DNA of 34,021 nucleotides from Lacustribacter sp964460315 (lineage in GTDB: Bacteria; Pseudomonadota; Gammaproteobacteria; Burkholderiales; Burkholderiaceae_A). The stretch spans positions 1 to 34,021 of the forward strand of contig CAYWPQ010000016.1 of assembly GCA_964460315.1 (NCBI GenBank), read 5' to 3'. The stretch's first letter is position 1. Every line of letters begins with the position of its first letter. The position numbers were made by a program, and so were the translations under genes. Positions 24,001 to 32,342 of the stretch are shown piece after piece. A model generated the notes under the pieces. The model saw only the letters and a list, made by a program, of their open reading frames with translations, did not search any database and was not told the DNA's origin.

Positions 24001-24017
24001 ACGATGCGGCGCATCGT
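24001..24017. other. Short inverted repeat between ampD and the NrdR boxes
   Basis: Seven-base arms ACGATGC and GCATCGT around a three-base loop. On the minus strand the hairpin is followed by GGGGTTTTCAC, so it could be a weak terminator for ampD placed before the nrdA promoter; no run of T longer than four follows. Confidence 0.35.
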
Positions 24018-24152
24018 GACCGGAGAATCAGGGCAGGTCTCAAACTAAAAACCAAAGTCTTATTGAGCGGGCCTCTGCGGGAAGAAGTCGCCATAAAAAC
24101 CCGATTTCTGGCGCTTCGGCCTCATTCCGAAATATGAAAAACCGGGCAGGTT

Positions 24153-24719
24153 TTACTGGAATGGGCGAACCCACTGAATTCCTTGTTGGCGAAGCGAGGC
24201 CAGCATGGCTGTCCAATCAAAACAGGGGCCGGGGTCGGTTTTTCTGCCGGGCGCGATGTCACTGTGTCCCGCCACCGAGGCAATGGTGGGGCAGGCTTTG
24301 CTTAACTTCAGACAGAGATCGACCAGGGAATTGAGCTGGCTGACCGTGAAAGCGTCGTGGTCGCTTCCTTCAAGCTCCACCCCAACGGAAAAGTCATTGC
24401 AGCCCTCGCGGCCCTGGAAGTTCGAAACGCCGGCATGCCATGCGCGGTGGTTCAGGCCCACAAATTGAATGACCTCGCCGCATCGGCGAACCAGAAAATG
24501 GGACGAGACTCTCAGGCCCGAAAGATCAGCAAAACTTGGGTGACTGCTGCAGTCCAGCGTGCCCATGAACAACTGTTCAATCGCCTGGCCGCCGTAGACC
24601 CCGGCAGGAAGGCTAATGTTGTGGATCACGAGTAAATCGGGCGTGGTGCCTTCTGGGCGAGCGTCAAAGTGCGGGGAATGCCGATGAATGAGCCCGTCAA
24701 TCCAGCCGTCGCGGTTCAC
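24153..24719 (-). CDS. ampD: 1,6-anhydro-N-acetylmuramyl-L-alanine amidase AmpD
   Basis: A cytoplasmic zinc amidase of murein recycling that cuts the stem peptide from 1,6-anhydroMurNAc, supplying the tripeptide that Mpl (also in this window) re-uses. The start was set at GTG 24719, whose last bases overlap the stop of the upstream gene (GTGA), giving 188 residues that align in register with E. coli AmpD from DGWIDG onward; the frame extends to 24779 without family-like sequence. Zinc ligands are His33 (VIHNISLP), His152 and Asp162 (GHSDIAPGRKTDPGP). Other family motifs are RAWHAGVSNFQGREGCNDFS and VGVELEG, with Glu115 the likely catalytic acid. AmpD loss commonly affects beta-lactamase induction in other species; no ampC or ampR is seen here. 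Confidence 0.95.
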   Translation of the reverse strand: MNRDGWIDGLIHRHSPHFDARPEGTTPDLLVIHNISLPAGVYGGQAIEQLFMGTLDCSSHPSFADLSGLRVSSHFLVRRCGEVIQFVGLNHRAWHAGVSNFQGREGCNDFSVGVELEGSDHDAFTVSQLNSLVDLCLKLSKACPTIASVAGHSDIAPGRKTDPGPCFDWTAMLASLRQQGIQWVRPFQ

Positions 24720-24949
24720 TGCTTTTTGGGCCCCAGGTTTCGGTGGGTCATGCTGCAGTAACCCTGACCTTCTTTCCACAATGCGTCTGTGGCGGGCAGA
24801 CGAGTGCCGCAGTGGGCGCAGGCGATCAGCTTGTCTTGATTGGCGTCGCCGCGGTCAGAAGGGGGAGGATTTCGGGCCCCCAAGAGTTTCTTGAGCAGCC
24901 AAAGGCCAATTCCAACAAGCCCCATGATGATAAGAATACGACCGAGCAT
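24716..24949 (-). CDS. Small PP0621-family membrane/zinc-ribbon protein
   Basis: A 77-residue protein with one N-terminal membrane segment (about 3-23, GRILIIMGLVGIGLWLLKKLL) and a C-terminal Cys/His cluster (ACAHCGTRLP and GYCSMTHRN) that could bind a metal ion. This combination fits the uncharacterised PP0621 family found near ampD in many betaproteobacteria and pseudomonads. Its stop overlaps the GTG start of ampD by four bases, so the two are translationally coupled. The function is unknown. Confidence 0.85.
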   Translation of the reverse strand: MLGRILIIMGLVGIGLWLLKKLLGARNPPPSDRGDANQDKLIACAHCGTRLPATDALWKEGQGYCSMTHRNLGPKKQ

Positions 24950-24964
24950 GATTGCGTCTCCAGG

Positions 24965-25804
24965 TTAGGCAGAGGCTGCCCGATGCAAAACCACTTCCAA
25001 TACAAATCGGGAACCGATGTAGGCCATCAGCAGGGCCACAAAGCCTGCAAGCGTCCAGCTGGCGGCCACCTTGCCACGCCAGCCAAACCAGCGCCGACCA
25101 AGCAAGAGAATCAGAGAAAGCAGCCATGCTGCGATGGTGAACACCGTTTTGTGATCAAAACGCAAAAGGCCGTAGCCCAGCTCCAACCCCACCGCCATAC
25201 CTGTGGCCAGGGTGAGGGTGACCAACACAAAGCCCACCAATACCACGCGCATGAGCATCTGATCGAGGCCAAGCAGAGAGGGCAAGCCCTGCCACCAGCC
25301 CGACGCGTTCATGGCCATCTTTTTCGTGCTGTGAAGCGAGCGTTCCAGGGCAATCATCACCAACGCGCTGGCGGCAGCAAGGGTGAAGGTGCTGTAGGCG
25401 AGCATGGCCAAAAGCATGTGGGCACGGAAAACGGCATCAGGCTGGTTGGACAACACGCGCCCAGGTAGAAGAATGGGCAGAATTGCGGCGATGGCTGCCA
25501 AAACAAAAATTCCTTGGGTGACTGAAGGCAGCCTTTGAAACCAGGATTCGATCCAGAGCAGCAACACGGCCAGCCACAGCGTCCAAGAAATGGACGTGGC
25601 AAAACCAAACTGAAGACCTTCGCGGGCAAACCAATTGGGCAGTAAGGCTGCGCCATGCAGACCAATCACCAAGAGCAGTGCCGCCTGTCCCATCGACGAA
25701 CCTAATGGCTGAACCATCTCGCGCTGGCGGCGATGCGCCACGGCAAGCCCCAGATAACCCAGCGCTGCAAGCACTGGCACAGCACCGTAGAATGAGTGTT
25801 CCAT
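24965..25804 (-). CDS. CcsA-like cytochrome c assembly membrane protein (YpjD type)
   Basis: A 279-residue inner-membrane protein with about eight hydrophobic segments of the CcsA/YpjD/HemX group. The C-terminal part carries conserved histidine and aromatic positions (RFDHKTVFTIAAWLLS, FGWRGKVAASWTLAGF), and a further histidine lies at FRAHMLLAMLAYSTF; in the family such histidines handle haem. In many proteobacteria this gene stands next to ffh, as here, transcribed divergently with only 21 bases between the two starts. The role in this organism is uncertain, since the YpjD type is less well characterised than true CcsA. The PP0621-family gene follows after 15 bases. Confidence 0.85.
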   Translation of the reverse strand: MEHSFYGAVPVLAALGYLGLAVAHRRQREMVQPLGSSMGQAALLLVIGLHGAALLPNWFAREGLQFGFATSISWTLWLAVLLLWIESWFQRLPSVTQGIFVLAAIAAILPILLPGRVLSNQPDAVFRAHMLLAMLAYSTFTLAAASALVMIALERSLHSTKKMAMNASGWWQGLPSLLGLDQMLMRVVLVGFVLVTLTLATGMAVGLELGYGLLRFDHKTVFTIAAWLLSLILLLGRRWFGWRGKVAASWTLAGFVALLMAYIGSRFVLEVVLHRAASA

Positions 25805-25825
25805 AGAAAAGCAGTGTAGCGCAGC

Positions 25826-27232
25826 ATGCTCGAAAACCTAACTGAACGGCTTGCAAGAGTCGTTAAAACCATCAAGGGTGAGGCGCGCCTTACCGAAGCC
25901 AACACGCAGGAGATGCTCCGCGAGGTTCGCTTGGCGCTGCTTGATGCCGACGTAGCCCTACATGTGGTGAAAGACTTCATCGCCAAGGTCAAAGAAAAGG
26001 CGATGGGTCAGGAAGTCCAGTCTAGCCTGACGCCAGGTCAGGCCCTGGTGGGCGTGGTGAACCGAGAGCTCGTGGCCCTGATGGCAGGTCGTGATCAGCC
26101 TGGGCAATCCGAGCAGCGTGGCATGGGGCTTAACCTAGCCACCACGCCACCTGCAATTGTCTTGATGGCCGGCCTGCAAGGTGCGGGTAAGACCACCACC
26201 GTCGGAAAGCTTGCCAAGTGGCTACACGACACCCAACGCAAAAAAGTGCTGACGGTCTCGTGTGACGTCTACCGGCCGGCAGCCATTGAGCAGCTTCGAC
26301 TGGTCAGCGATCAGGCAGGCGTTGATTTTTTTCCAACGCCAGAAAACGCCAAGCCCGTCGCCATTGCCAAAGAGGCGCTGGCCCACGCCAAGCGCCATCT
26401 GCATGATGTCTTGCTGGTGGACACGGCAGGCCGTCTGGCGATTGATGAAGCCATGATGCAAGAGATCGCCGAACTGCACGACGCACTCAACCCCATTGAA
26501 ACCCTGTTCACCGTCGATGCCATGCAGGGCCAAGACGCGGTCCGCACCGCCCAGGCATTCAAAGAGACCATCCCCCTGACCGGGGTGGTGCTCACCAAGA
26601 TTGACGGTGACTCTCGCGGTGGCGCGGTGCTCTCTGTGCGTGCCGTCACCGGCTGCCCGATTAAGTTTGTCGGTACCGCCGAAAAGATTGACGGCCTGGA
26701 GGCCTTTGACCCCGAGCGCATGGCCAACCGAATCCTTGGCATGGGCGACATTCTCGCCATTGTCGAACAGGCACAGAAATCGGTTGACCTGAAATCGGCC
26801 GAGAAAATGGCCGAAAAATTCAAGTCCGGCGCGCGGTTTGATCTCAACGACTTCAAGATGCAGATCGGTCAGATGCGCAACATGGGCGGCCTGTCGTCAT
26901 TAGTGGACAAGCTTCCCGCGCAGATGCAGCAGGCGGCCAAAGGCGCTGATCTCTCCCAAGCTGAAAAATCTATTCCCCGCATGGAAGGCATCATCAACTC
27001 GATGACCCCCAAAGAGCGCAGCAACCCTGATCTTTTAAAAGCCAGCCGCAAGCGCCGCATCGCGGCTGGGGCTGGGGTGAGCGTGCAGGAGGTCAATCGC
27101 ATGCTGAATCAGTTCGGCCAGATGCAAGACATGATGAAGAAGATGCAAAAGGGCGGTATGGCCAAAATGATGCGCGCCATGGGTGCCATGAAGGGGATGG
27201 CCGGCGGAGGCTTTGGCGGCTTTCGCCGCTAG
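25826..27232 (+). CDS. ffh: Signal recognition particle protein Ffh
   Basis: A 468-residue SRP54 GTPase that binds 4.5S RNA and signal sequences of nascent membrane proteins and docks with FtsY. The domain order is N (about 1-90, MLENLTERLARVVKTIKGEA), G with GLQGAGKTTTVGKLAKWL (P-loop), VDTAGRLAIDEAMM and TKIDGDSRGGAVLS, then the Met-rich M domain (about 325-468, RNMGGLSSLVDKLPAQMQQA, MTPKERSNPDLLKASRKRRI, ending in a Gly/Met-rich tail). Length is normal. No strong ribosome-binding site is visible before the ATG. It converges with proS. Confidence 0.97.
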   Translation: MLENLTERLARVVKTIKGEARLTEANTQEMLREVRLALLDADVALHVVKDFIAKVKEKAMGQEVQSSLTPGQALVGVVNRELVALMAGRDQPGQSEQRGMGLNLATTPPAIVLMAGLQGAGKTTTVGKLAKWLHDTQRKKVLTVSCDVYRPAAIEQLRLVSDQAGVDFFPTPENAKPVAIAKEALAHAKRHLHDVLLVDTAGRLAIDEAMMQEIAELHDALNPIETLFTVDAMQGQDAVRTAQAFKETIPLTGVVLTKIDGDSRGGAVLSVRAVTGCPIKFVGTAEKIDGLEAFDPERMANRILGMGDILAIVEQAQKSVDLKSAEKMAEKFKSGARFDLNDFKMQIGQMRNMGGLSSLVDKLPAQMQQAAKGADLSQAEKSIPRMEGIINSMTPKERSNPDLLKASRKRRIAAGAGVSVQEVNRMLNQFGQMQDMMKKMQKGGMAKMMRAMGAMKGMAGGGFGGFRR

Positions 27233-27276
27233 GCAAGCGCCGCGCCCTGCCCTGCCCGAAGAATCAAACCCCTGGG

Positions 27277-29022
27277 TTAACGCCTTAAAAGCTCAAGCAC
27301 GGCGTCTTTCACTGCGGCGCGATCGCAAGCCGAAGCCTGCATGCCCGCACGCTTCAGCAACTCAAGCTTGCCTTCTTTCAGCGAACGCTCGCCCACGGTC
27401 ACGCGCACAGGCACGCCAATCAGTTCCCAATCCGCGAACATGGCGCCGGGCCGCTCGTCACGATCGTCAAGAGCAACATCAAGCCCTGCCGCCAGAAGTT
27501 CCTGATAGATGGCTTCGCTTTCAGTCTTCACCAGTTCCGACTTGCCTGCGCCCACCGGGCAGATCACCACCTGAAAAGGCGCGATGCCCGAAGGCCAGGC
27601 AATGCCCTTGTCGTCATGGTTTTGCTCAATCGCTGCGCCCACGATTCGGGTCACCCCAATGCCATAGCAGCCCATCTCCATCAGGGCGGGCTTGCCGGTT
27701 TCATCAAGGTAAGTGGCTTTCATGGCTTCGGAATACTTCGTGCCCAGATAAAAGACATGGCCCACTTCAATGCCACGCTGAATCGCCAAGGGCCCACGGC
27801 CATCGGGAGATGGGTCACCTTCGACCACATTGCGAATGTCAGCGATTTGATCGGGCTCGGGAAGATCTCTTCCCCAGTTCACGCCACGAAGGTGATGGTC
27901 CCACTGGTTGGCGCCACAGACAAAGTTGCTCATGTTCGCCACGGTTCGATCGGCAATGACACGAACGGGCTTGGCCATTTTCACGGGGCCAAGGAAGCCG
28001 GGTTTGCAGCCAAAATGATCCTCGATCTCGGCCACCGTTGCGAATCGAAAACCTTCTTTAAGACCTTCGACCTTGCCGGTTTTCACTTCGTTGAGGTCAT
28101 GATCGCCTCGAAGCAACAAAAGCCAGACCTGGCTTTTGATCACTTCCCCTTGATCATTCTTGGCGTCTGTGGCCAAAACAATTGACTTCACGGTTTGCGA
28201 CAACGGCAGCTCCAGCATTTTGGCGACCTCGGCACAGGTTGAATGGCCCGGTGTGGGCGCAAGCGACATGGCTTCGCTGGCTTCGCCCCGCCGGGCAATT
28301 AAGGCAACGCCTTCGGCAAGTTCGATGTTGGCCGCGTAGTCCGAGTTCGGGCAATAAACAATGGCGTCTTCGCCCGTTTCCGCAATCACCTGAAATTCAT
28401 GCGACCGGGACCCGCCAATGGCGCCGGTGTCAGCGGCCACAGCACGATAACGCAGGCCTAGACGGTCGAAGATTCGGCAATAGCATTCGAACATCTTGTC
28501 GTAGCTCTGCTCGGCGCCGGCCACATCACGGTCAAAGGAATAGGCGTCCTTCATGGTGAATTCGCGGCCACGCATCACGCCAAAGCGTGGGCGACGTTCG
28601 TCACGGAACTTGGTCTGGATGTGATAAAAATTCTTGGGCAGCTGACGCCAGCTTTTCAGCTCTTGACGGGCAATGTCGGTGATCACCTCTTCCGAGGTGG
28701 GCTGAATGGCGAAATCCCGGCCGTGGCGATCTTTCACGCGAAGCAGCTCGGGGCCCATCTTGTCCCAGCGGCCTGTCTCCTGCCAGAGTTCAGCCGGCTG
28801 AACCAAGGGCATCAGAAGTTCGATGGCGCCTGCACGATTCATCTCTTCGCGAATGATGTTCTCGACCTTGCGGATCACGCGCAGGCCCAAGGGCATGTAG
28901 CTGTAGATGCCTGCCCCAAGTCGGCGAATCATCGAGGCCCGCATCATCAGCTTGTGGCTGATGACCTCGGCATCGGAGGGGTCTTCTTTGAGGGTTTGGA
29001 AATGAAACTGTGAGATACGCAT
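27277..29022 (-). CDS. proS: Prolyl-tRNA synthetase (bacterial type)
   Basis: A 581-residue class II synthetase that charges tRNA-Pro; a tRNA-Pro gene closes this window. The N-terminal half shows MRASMIRRLGAGIYSYMPLG (motif 1 region), FRDERRPRFGVMRGREFTMKDAYSFDRD (motif 2, shown here only by its start and end in separate parts: FRDERRPR and REFTMKDAYSF), an editing insertion domain between motifs 2 and 3 (about residues 225-400, with APTPGHSTCAEVAKML), motif 3 near GCYGIGVTRIVGAAIEQN, and a C-terminal anticodon-binding domain (about 475-581, ELLAAGLDVALDDRDERPG). Length fits the bacterial type with editing domain. The ATG has no strong ribosome-binding site. It diverges from rppH. Confidence 0.96.
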   Translation of the reverse strand: MRISQFHFQTLKEDPSDAEVISHKLMMRASMIRRLGAGIYSYMPLGLRVIRKVENIIREEMNRAGAIELLMPLVQPAELWQETGRWDKMGPELLRVKDRHGRDFAIQPTSEEVITDIARQELKSWRQLPKNFYHIQTKFRDERRPRFGVMRGREFTMKDAYSFDRDVAGAEQSYDKMFECYCRIFDRLGLRYRAVAADTGAIGGSRSHEFQVIAETGEDAIVYCPNSDYAANIELAEGVALIARRGEASEAMSLAPTPGHSTCAEVAKMLELPLSQTVKSIVLATDAKNDQGEVIKSQVWLLLLRGDHDLNEVKTGKVEGLKEGFRFATVAEIEDHFGCKPGFLGPVKMAKPVRVIADRTVANMSNFVCGANQWDHHLRGVNWGRDLPEPDQIADIRNVVEGDPSPDGRGPLAIQRGIEVGHVFYLGTKYSEAMKATYLDETGKPALMEMGCYGIGVTRIVGAAIEQNHDDKGIAWPSGIAPFQVVICPVGAGKSELVKTESEAIYQELLAAGLDVALDDRDERPGAMFADWELIGVPVRVTVGERSLKEGKLELLKRAGMQASACDRAAVKDAVLELLRR

Positions 29023-29096
29023 GAGGGCTTTCGACTCTTATAATCAAGACATTCTAATTTTAATTTTCTCTTCTGCCAGGGCTCGACTCACCGACC
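29023..29096. promoter_or_regulatory. proS-rppH divergent promoter region
   Basis: A 74-base AT-rich spacer between two divergent starts. A perfect TATAAT lies on the plus strand at 29039-29044, a good -10 candidate for rppH, although no convincing -35 is found 16-18 bases upstream. A minus-strand -10 for proS must lie in the same AT-rich block but cannot be singled out. Confidence 0.45.
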
Positions 29097-29741
29097 ATGC
29101 TTGACGAACAAGGCTACCGACCCAATGTCGGCATCATTCTGATGAATGACAGGCGCCAGGTTTTCTGGGGCAAGCGCGTTCGCGAGCATTCCTGGCAGTT
29201 TCCGCAGGGCGGCATCAAGTCCGGCGAAGACCCGGAACAGGCCATGTACCGGGAACTTGAAGAAGAGACGGGGCTCAAGCCCCACCATGTCGAAATTATT
29301 GGCCGAACCCGCGACTGGCTTCATTACGACGTGCCCACCCGTTGGGTTCGTCGGGAATGGCGCGGCCACTATCGGGGGCAGAAACAGATCTGGTACCTGC
29401 TGCGGATGCTGGGCCAAGATTCCGACGTCACCCTGAAGTGCGACTTTGAAAAGCCTGAATTCGATGCCTGGCGCTGGCATGAATTCTGGATTCCCCTTGA
29501 TTCCGTCATTGAGTTCAAACGTGGGGTCTATCAGTCCGCACTCACCGAACTCTCGAAGTTCGTGTTCTCGGAAGACGAACTTTTAAAAGCCCACCGAAGG
29601 GCCGCGCAGAACTTTAATCAGGCTGTGGATCAGGCGTTTGAGGCGGGATTAAAAATTGCGAATGCCATGCTTGGCGGTGAGGCCTCAAGTGGCGCGGCGG
29701 GCAACCAGCGTCAGCAAAGCCCTAGCGATTCAACAAAATAA
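29097..29741 (+). CDS. rppH: RNA 5' pyrophosphohydrolase RppH (Nudix)
   Basis: A 214-residue Nudix hydrolase that removes pyrophosphate from the 5' end of mRNA and so starts decay. The first 160 residues match the RppH plan: LDEQGYRPNVGIILMNDRRQ, the Nudix box GGIKSGEDPEQAMYRELEEE followed by TGL (G-x5-E-x7-REL-x-EE-x-G), VEIIGRTRDWLHYDVPTRW and GQKQIWYLLRM. The C-terminal about 50 residues (after FVFSEDELLKAHRRAAQN) are polar and low-complexity, a common extension in betaproteobacteria. It diverges from proS and its 3' end overlaps the convergent proB by 20 bases. Confidence 0.95.
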   Translation: MLDEQGYRPNVGIILMNDRRQVFWGKRVREHSWQFPQGGIKSGEDPEQAMYRELEEETGLKPHHVEIIGRTRDWLHYDVPTRWVRREWRGHYRGQKQIWYLLRMLGQDSDVTLKCDFEKPEFDAWRWHEFWIPLDSVIEFKRGVYQSALTELSKFVFSEDELLKAHRRAAQNFNQAVDQAFEAGLKIANAMLGGEASSGAAGNQRQQSPSDSTK

Positions 29742-30867
29742 GATTGTCTCGGTGGATGAGTTCTTGCTCCTCCACAAACCCCAGCAGTGACTCAATGTCT
29801 GACGAGGGCTTGCGCATAATTCGCCGAATGTCGGACGCACCATAGTTCACAAGGCCTCGAGCCACCGCCTTGCCGTCCGGCCCCAAGCAATCGACGACGT
29901 CGCCCCGTTCAAATTCCCCCTCGACACCCACCACCCCGATGGGAAGAAGGCTTTTGCCCTGTTCGGCCAGCACCTGCACAGCGCCCGCGTCCAGATTTAG
30001 ACGGCCTTTAAGTTGAAGCTGATCCGCGAGCCATTGTTTTTTTGCAGCGATCGGGGCCAAGTCTGCGACAAGGCAGGAGCCGATCAATTCCCCCGCGACC
30101 AGTCGAGTCAGGACATCCGTTTCTTTTCCACTGGCAATCACGGTGGCCGCACCACTTCGCGCGGCACGCTGGGCCGCACGAACCTTGGTGGCCATGCCAC
30201 CTGTGCCAATGCCTGAACCCGCGCCACCGGCCATTGCCTCAAACTGCGGGTCACTCGCCCGGCCGTGATGAATCAGCTGTGCATCAGAATTCTTTCGCGG
30301 GTCCGCGGTGTAAAGCCCGGACTGGTCGGTAAGAATCACCAAGACATCGGCCTCGATCAGGTTGGTCACCAAGGCCGCCAGGGTGTCGTTGTCGCCAAGC
30401 TTGATTTCATCCGTCACCACGGTGTCGTTTTCATTGATGATCGGCACAACACCAAGGCTTAACAGTGTGTTGAGCGTGCTTCGCGCATTCAGATAACGCC
30501 TTCGGTCGGCAATGTCTTCATGGGTAAGAAGAATCTGTGCTGTTTTCAGCCGCCACTTCGAAAAACCAGATTCATAGGCCTGTGCAAGACCCATCTGCCC
30601 CACAGCAGCAGCCGCCTGAAGTTCATGAATGCCGTTGGGCCGACTGGCCCAGCCCAGACGCTTCATACCTTCGGCAATTGCGCCACTGGAAACCAAGACG
30701 ACCTCGCGCGCCTGGGACCGCAGGGCCGCGATCTGGGCGGCCCAGCGGGCAATGGCTTCGGGGTCGATGCCGCGGCCTTCGTCGGTGACCAGGCTTGAGC
30801 CGATCTTCACCACCCAACGCTGGGCCTGGCGAATCACTTTTCGGTCAGTGGAATTTTTACTGTTCAT
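29722..30867 (-). CDS. proB: Glutamate 5-kinase
   Basis: A 381-residue enzyme that phosphorylates L-glutamate in the first step of proline synthesis. The amino-acid kinase domain (about 1-270) shows RWVVKIGSSLVTDEGRG, VLVSSGAIAEGMKRLGW, PIINENDTVVTDEIKLGDND and GTGGMATKVRAAQRAA. The C-terminal PUA domain (about 285-381) follows, with GVVGVEGEFERGDVVDC and RGLVNYGASDIRRIMRKPS. The start at 30867 (MNSKNSTDRK) was preferred; the frame runs to 30957 inside obgE. The ATG overlaps the end of obgE by 11 bases, the usual obgE-proB arrangement. Confidence 0.96.
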   Translation of the reverse strand: MNSKNSTDRKVIRQAQRWVVKIGSSLVTDEGRGIDPEAIARWAAQIAALRSQAREVVLVSSGAIAEGMKRLGWASRPNGIHELQAAAAVGQMGLAQAYESGFSKWRLKTAQILLTHEDIADRRRYLNARSTLNTLLSLGVVPIINENDTVVTDEIKLGDNDTLAALVTNLIEADVLVILTDQSGLYTADPRKNSDAQLIHHGRASDPQFEAMAGGAGSGIGTGGMATKVRAAQRAARSGAATVIASGKETDVLTRLVAGELIGSCLVADLAPIAAKKQWLADQLQLKGRLNLDAGAVQVLAEQGKSLLPIGVVGVEGEFERGDVVDCLGPDGKAVARGLVNYGASDIRRIMRKPSSDIESLLGFVEEQELIHRDNLILLNR

Positions 30868-31987
30868 CGCGGCTTGGCTCCGCAGAAAAAGAGGCGCCCT
30901 CGGTGAAACGAACATCAGGCTTGGCCGATTCGATTTCAGCAATGCGTTGGGCGTCAAGCCATTGTTGGATGTCTCGCATCAGGTCTTCGCATCCCTGGCG
31001 GGAAACGCCAGACACCAGATAGATGGGCATTTTGGTGCGTAAAGCCGTTTTCACGGCCAAGGCTAGTGCCGCCTGTTCCGATGCAGGGATGAGATCTGAT
31101 TTATTCAGCACCACCCAACGCGGCTTACCGGCAAGGTCTGGGTCATAACGTTTGAGTTCTTTCACAAGCACCTTCATCTCGGCGACAAGGTGCTTGGCCA
31201 GCGCAGTGATGGACGCCTGGTCGGTGATGACCCAGCCCGGCGGCTGCATATCAACAAGGTGCAGAAGCAGGCGAGTGCGCTGAAGATGGCGAAGAAACTG
31301 GTGGCCAAGCCCCGCGCCGTCTGCCGCGCCTTCGATCAGGCCCGGAATGTCGGCCATGACAAAACTTTTTGCGGGGCCGGTGCGAACCACGCCCAGGTTG
31401 GGATGAAGCGTGGTGAACGGGTAATCAGCGATCTTCGGACGAGCGTTGGAGCAGGCCGTAATTAAGGTGGATTTGCCTGCGTTCGGCATTCCCAACAGGC
31501 CCACATCGGCCAAAACTTTTAATTCCAGTTTGAGTTTGCGATGCACCCCTTCGGTGCCTTTGGTGGCTTGGCGCGGCGCACGGTTCGTACTGGATTTGAA
31601 ATGAAGGTTTCCCAGGCCGCCCTGCCCGCCTTTGGCAAGAACAATCTGTTGGGCGTCCATGGAGAGATCGGCCACGAGTTCCCCTGTTTCAGCGTCAGTG
31701 ATGACCGTGCCCACCGGCATGCGCAGGACAATGTCTTCAGCGGCAGCGCCGTAGCGATCCGAACCCTGGCCGTGCTCACCACCTTTGGCGCGGTGAAGCC
31801 TGGCATAGCGATAGTCGATCAGGGTGTTGATGTTGCGGTCGGCGATGGCCAACACCGAGCCGCCCCGGCCGCCATCACCACCGCTTGGGCCGCCCTTGGG
31901 AATAAATTTTTCACGACGAAAAGCCACAATGCCGTTGCCGCCATTGCCCGCGTGGACTTCAATTGTTGCTTCGTCGATAAATTTCAT
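30857..31987 (-). CDS. obgE: Obg family GTPase ObgE/CgtA
   Basis: A 376-residue GTPase that binds the 50S ribosomal subunit and acts in ribosome assembly and stress control. The glycine-rich Obg domain (about 1-158) starts MKFIDEATIEVHAGNGGNGI, with KGGPSGGDGGRGGS and KGGQGGLGNLHFKS. The G domain has GMPNAGKSTLITACSNARPK (P-loop), FVMADIPGLIEGAADGAGLG (switch II) and VVLNKSDLIP, and the C-terminus is short. Length is typical of betaproteobacterial Obg. It starts only 13 bases after the hairpin that follows rpmA, and overlaps proB at its end. Confidence 0.97.
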   Translation of the reverse strand: MKFIDEATIEVHAGNGGNGIVAFRREKFIPKGGPSGGDGGRGGSVLAIADRNINTLIDYRYARLHRAKGGEHGQGSDRYGAAAEDIVLRMPVGTVITDAETGELVADLSMDAQQIVLAKGGQGGLGNLHFKSSTNRAPRQATKGTEGVHRKLKLELKVLADVGLLGMPNAGKSTLITACSNARPKIADYPFTTLHPNLGVVRTGPAKSFVMADIPGLIEGAADGAGLGHQFLRHLQRTRLLLHLVDMQPPGWVITDQASITALAKHLVAEMKVLVKELKRYDPDLAGKPRWVVLNKSDLIPASEQAALALAVKTALRTKMPIYLVSGVSRQGCEDLMRDIQQWLDAQRIAEIESAKPDVRFTEGASFSAEPSRDEQ

Positions 31988-31996
31988 AGGTTCAAA

Positions 31997-32024
31997 TGAA
32001 AAGCCCCGCTTTGAGGCGGGGCTT
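31997..32024 (-). terminator. Hairpin terminator/attenuator between rpmA and obgE
   Basis: Perfect nine-base-pair stem: AAGCCCCGC (32001-32009) and GCGGGGCTT (32016-32024), six-base loop. On the minus strand it is followed by TTCATTTGAA, an imperfect T-tract, so termination may be partial. It lies 29 bases after the rpmA stop and 13 bases before the obgE ATG. Confidence 0.75.
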
Positions 32025-32053
32025 GATCGTCACAGCAGGAGGAATTTCCTGCG

Positions 32054-32311
32054 TTACTCGCCCACCACACTCACGGTGGAGCGGTTCAAAGCGCCGCGAA
32101 CAGAAAACTGCACCTTGCCGTTGGTCAGAGCAAAGAGGGTGTGGTCTTTGCCGATGCCAACGTTCGTGCCAGGGTGGAACTTGGTGCCACGCTGACGAAC
32201 AATGATGCTACCTGCTGCGATGGATTCGCCACCAAAGACTTTCACGCCCAGGCGTTTTGCTTCTGAATCACGACCGTTTCGCGTACTGCCGCCGCCTTTT
32301 TTCTGTGCCAT
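32054..32311 (-). CDS. rpmA: 50S ribosomal protein bL27
   Basis: An 85-residue ribosomal protein whose N-terminal tail reaches the peptidyl-transferase centre. The sequence starts MAQKKGGGSTRNGRDSEAKR and contains the family signature GSIIVRQRGTKFHPG, ending VSVVGE; length is exactly typical. The N-terminus is the short proteobacterial form, without the cleaved extension seen in Firmicutes. It follows rplU by 31 bases and is closed by a hairpin. Confidence 0.98.
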   Translation of the reverse strand: MAQKKGGGSTRNGRDSEAKRLGVKVFGGESIAAGSIIVRQRGTKFHPGTNVGIGKDHTLFALTNGKVQFSVRGALNRSTVSVVGE

Positions 32312-32342
32312 GGTATTGGGCTCCTCGTTCGACGGGCTTCGA

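Larger units (their letters stand above)
23727..24152. other. nrdA-ampD intergenic region, including a 100-N assembly gap
   Basis: This 426-base stretch has no credible gene. It contains the nrdA ribosome-binding site and leader, the N block at 23779-23878, two NrdR-like palindromes (23911-23955), a GCCGGCCGGC palindrome near 23957, an inverted repeat ACGATGC-ggc-GCATCGT at 24001-24017, and a weak hairpin at the ampD stop (AAAACC at 24138-24143, GGTTTT at 24149-24154) that may act as a poor terminator. Confidence 0.7.

Noticed and set aside
23727..24014. Extension of nrdA upstream through the N gap
   Set aside because: The MMQRGSES start has a clear AGGGAGA site; the extension crosses the gap and the NrdR boxes and has no protein-like sequence.
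23512..24048. Plus-strand open frame across the N gap
   Set aside because: It is open only because N codons cannot be stops, and it lies opposite nrdA.
27260..27276. Short AACCC/GGGTT inverted repeat between ffh and proS as a terminator
   Set aside because: Only five base pairs, no T-tract, and it touches the proS stop; too weak to call.
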